Below are positions 62,654 to 64,000 of a DNA stretch of 64,000 nucleotides, in pieces (the first letter of the stretch is position 1; each line of letters starts with the position of its first letter). The DNA is from Rufibacter roseus (lineage in GTDB: Bacteria; Bacteroidota; Bacteroidia; Cytophagales; Hymenobacteraceae), in contig NZ_LRML01000005.1 in NCBI RefSeq assembly GCF_001647285.1, forward strand, positions 186,001-250,000, in the 5' to 3' direction. The position numbers and the translations under genes were made by a program. The notes under the pieces were generated by a model that had not been told where the DNA came from, did no database searches, and saw only the letters and a program-made list of their open reading frames with translations.

Positions 62654-63970
62654 ATGGCAATACTAAGTAAAGAACAAGCGCAGGCGCTGCTGAAAAAGGC
62701 GCTAAGCTATTCAAAAGCCGATGAGTGTGAGGTGAACCTCAGCGGTTATAAGGGCGGAAACATCCGCTACGCACGCAGCACCGTCTCTACCAGCGGTGAA
62801 GAAGAAAACATGTCGCTGGCCGTGGAGTCGCGGTTTGGCAAACGCAGCGGTGTGGCCACCATCAATGAATTTGATGATGCCTCGCTGGAGAAAGTAATCA
62901 GACGCTCAGAGGAAGTGGCGCGCATTGCCCCGGAAAGTCCGGAGTACGTGCCCATGCTGGGGCCGCAGAATTACCTGCCCAGCAACGCCTGGTTTAAAAC
63001 TACGCATGACATCAACCCCGAATACCGGGCCGAGGCAGCCGCCAAAAGCATGCAGCTCGCTGACAGCAAGAAACTGACGGCCGCTGGTTTCTGGGAAGAC
63101 CGCAGCGGGTTCAACGCCAAAATGAACTCCAAAGGCTTATTCGCCTACAACCAAAGTTCTGGGGTAGATTTCTCGGTGACTATGCGTACCGAAGACGGTA
63201 CCGGCTCTGGCTACGTAACCCGCGATGTGAGCGATGTGACCCGATTAGACACTGGCACTGCCTCTGAAATTGCGGCGCAAAAAGCATTGGGTTCCAGAAA
63301 CGCCAAAGCCATTGAGCCCGGCAAGTACACCGTCATTCTGGAACCTACCGCTGCAGTAGACTTACTGCAGAACATGTTCCGCAGCATGGATGCCCGTAAT
63401 GCAGAGGAGGGCCGGAGCTTCCTGAGTAAACCAGGTGGCAAGACCAAGTTAGGCGAGAAAATGTTTGACGAGCGCATCATCATTACCTCTGACCCAACCA
63501 ACCCAGAGATCCCAACCTCAACCTGGGCCGGAGATGGCCGTCCGCACGAGAAAGTAACCTGGATTGACAAAGGCGTGATCAAAAATATGCCGTACTCCCG
63601 CTTCTGGGCTGAGAAAAAAGGAGTGAAAGGATTACCCTCGCCAGGGGGCTTCATCATGGCGGGCGGCAACCAGAGCCTTGATGACCTCATCAAAGGCACC
63701 AAAAAAGGCATACTGGTCACTCGCTTGTGGTACATCAGAGCCGTGGATCCGCAAACCCTGCTCTACACCGGCCTCACCCGCGACGGAACCTTCTACATTG
63801 AGAACGGCAAGATTAAGCACCCCGTGAAGAACTTCCGCTTTAACGAGAGCCCAGTCATTATGCTCAATAACTTGGAAGCCTTGGGCAAACCACAGCGCGT
63901 AAACGGCAATCTGGTGCCGCCTATGAAGATAAGAGACTTTACCTTTACCAGCCTGTCTGACGCTGTATAA
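62654..63970 (+). CDS. TldE/PmbA-family partner protein
   Basis: 438 residues of the TldD/PmbA family: KADECEVNLSGYKGGNIRYARS near the start, split by a turn, and SPGGFIMAGGNQSLDDLI, LWYIRAVDPQTLLYTGLTRDGTF, FRFNESPVIMLNNLEALG toward the end. The HExxxH metal motif of TldD is missing, as in TldE. No signal peptide is visible, in contrast to the Tat signal on the tldD product, so how the two meet is unclear. It was probably directly behind tldD before the insertion. Confidence 0.9.
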   Translation: MAILSKEQAQALLKKALSYSKADECEVNLSGYKGGNIRYARSTVSTSGEEENMSLAVESRFGKRSGVATINEFDDASLEKVIRRSEEVARIAPESPEYVPMLGPQNYLPSNAWFKTTHDINPEYRAEAAAKSMQLADSKKLTAAGFWEDRSGFNAKMNSKGLFAYNQSSGVDFSVTMRTEDGTGSGYVTRDVSDVTRLDTGTASEIAAQKALGSRNAKAIEPGKYTVILEPTAAVDLLQNMFRSMDARNAEEGRSFLSKPGGKTKLGEKMFDERIIITSDPTNPEIPTSTWAGDGRPHEKVTWIDKGVIKNMPYSRFWAEKKGVKGLPSPGGFIMAGGNQSLDDLIKGTKKGILVTRLWYIRAVDPQTLLYTGLTRDGTFYIENGKIKHPVKNFRFNESPVIMLNNLEALGKPQRVNGNLVPPMKIRDFTFTSLSDAV

Positions 63971-64000
63971 GCCTCACCCCAACCCCTCTCCATTATTGGA

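Overview
The window is a chromosomal segment of a member of the Bacteroidota, most likely order Cytophagales and close to Hymenobacteraceae (Rufibacter/Pontibacter-like). The placement is inferred from a complete type IX secretion/gliding core (porP-gldK-gldL-gldM-gldN plus sprE), a PafA-type alkaline phosphatase, an atp operon lacking atpD and atpC (normally elsewhere in this phylum), a DUF4271 gene beside hemD, and promoter -7 boxes of the TAnnTTTG type. No rRNA, tRNA, prophage or CRISPR array was seen.

Layout. 0-9 kb: 5' part of ppa, pafA, the atp operon (atpZ, an atpI-like gene, atpB-E-F-H-A-G, all on minus) and a lipoprotein gene broken by one stop codon. 9-16 kb (plus): sprE, a class A penicillin-binding protein, uvrC. 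16-26.5 kb (minus): gldN-M-L-K, porP, hemD, DUF4271, a WecA-type transferase, a small conserved gene and lipB. 26.5-32.3 kb: yraN, an envelope protein, rlpA, a DUF72 gene and a TPR/HExxH secreted protein. 32.8-42.1 kb (minus): one export locus made of an HlyD adaptor, a TolC channel, an ABC ATPase, two MacB-type permeases, a sigma-54 activator and its histidine kinase. Upstream of the adaptor lie a sigma-54-like promoter and a perfect 18-bp palindrome, which suggests a self-contained regulatory loop. 42.3-51.4 kb: an inactive/active M16 peptidase pair, an LTxxQ periplasmic protein, a penicillin acylase and several unknown envelope proteins. 51.7-57.7 kb: an ECF sigma factor, an anti-sigma factor with HEAT repeats, two DUF4097 proteins and an outer-membrane beta-barrel receptor. 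57.9-64 kb: nagA, pfkB and a tldD/tldE pair split by a small four-helix-bundle (S23-type) gene.

The most unusual content is between the genes. I counted 22 copies of a palindromic element, 21 of them 36 bp and one 34 bp. Half-sites resemble GTTTTNGGCCTSTTTT and AAAACASGCCNAAAAC around a 4-nt centre. All copies are intergenic, mostly just after stop codons at transcription-unit ends, and base changes at stem positions are compensated between copies. None was seen from 9.1 to 27 kb. Three larger structures made of paired inverted arms (around 32.6, 39.2 and 55.0 kb) each have a 36-bp copy beside them; the first is symmetric, with a copy 3 bp outside each arm.

The second notable locus is 62.08-62.61 kb. 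The four-helix-bundle gene is bracketed by inverted heptamer arrays. Directly to its left, the last 33 bp of tldD coding sequence are copied in inverted orientation, giving a nearly perfect hairpin whose loop is the tldD stop codon.
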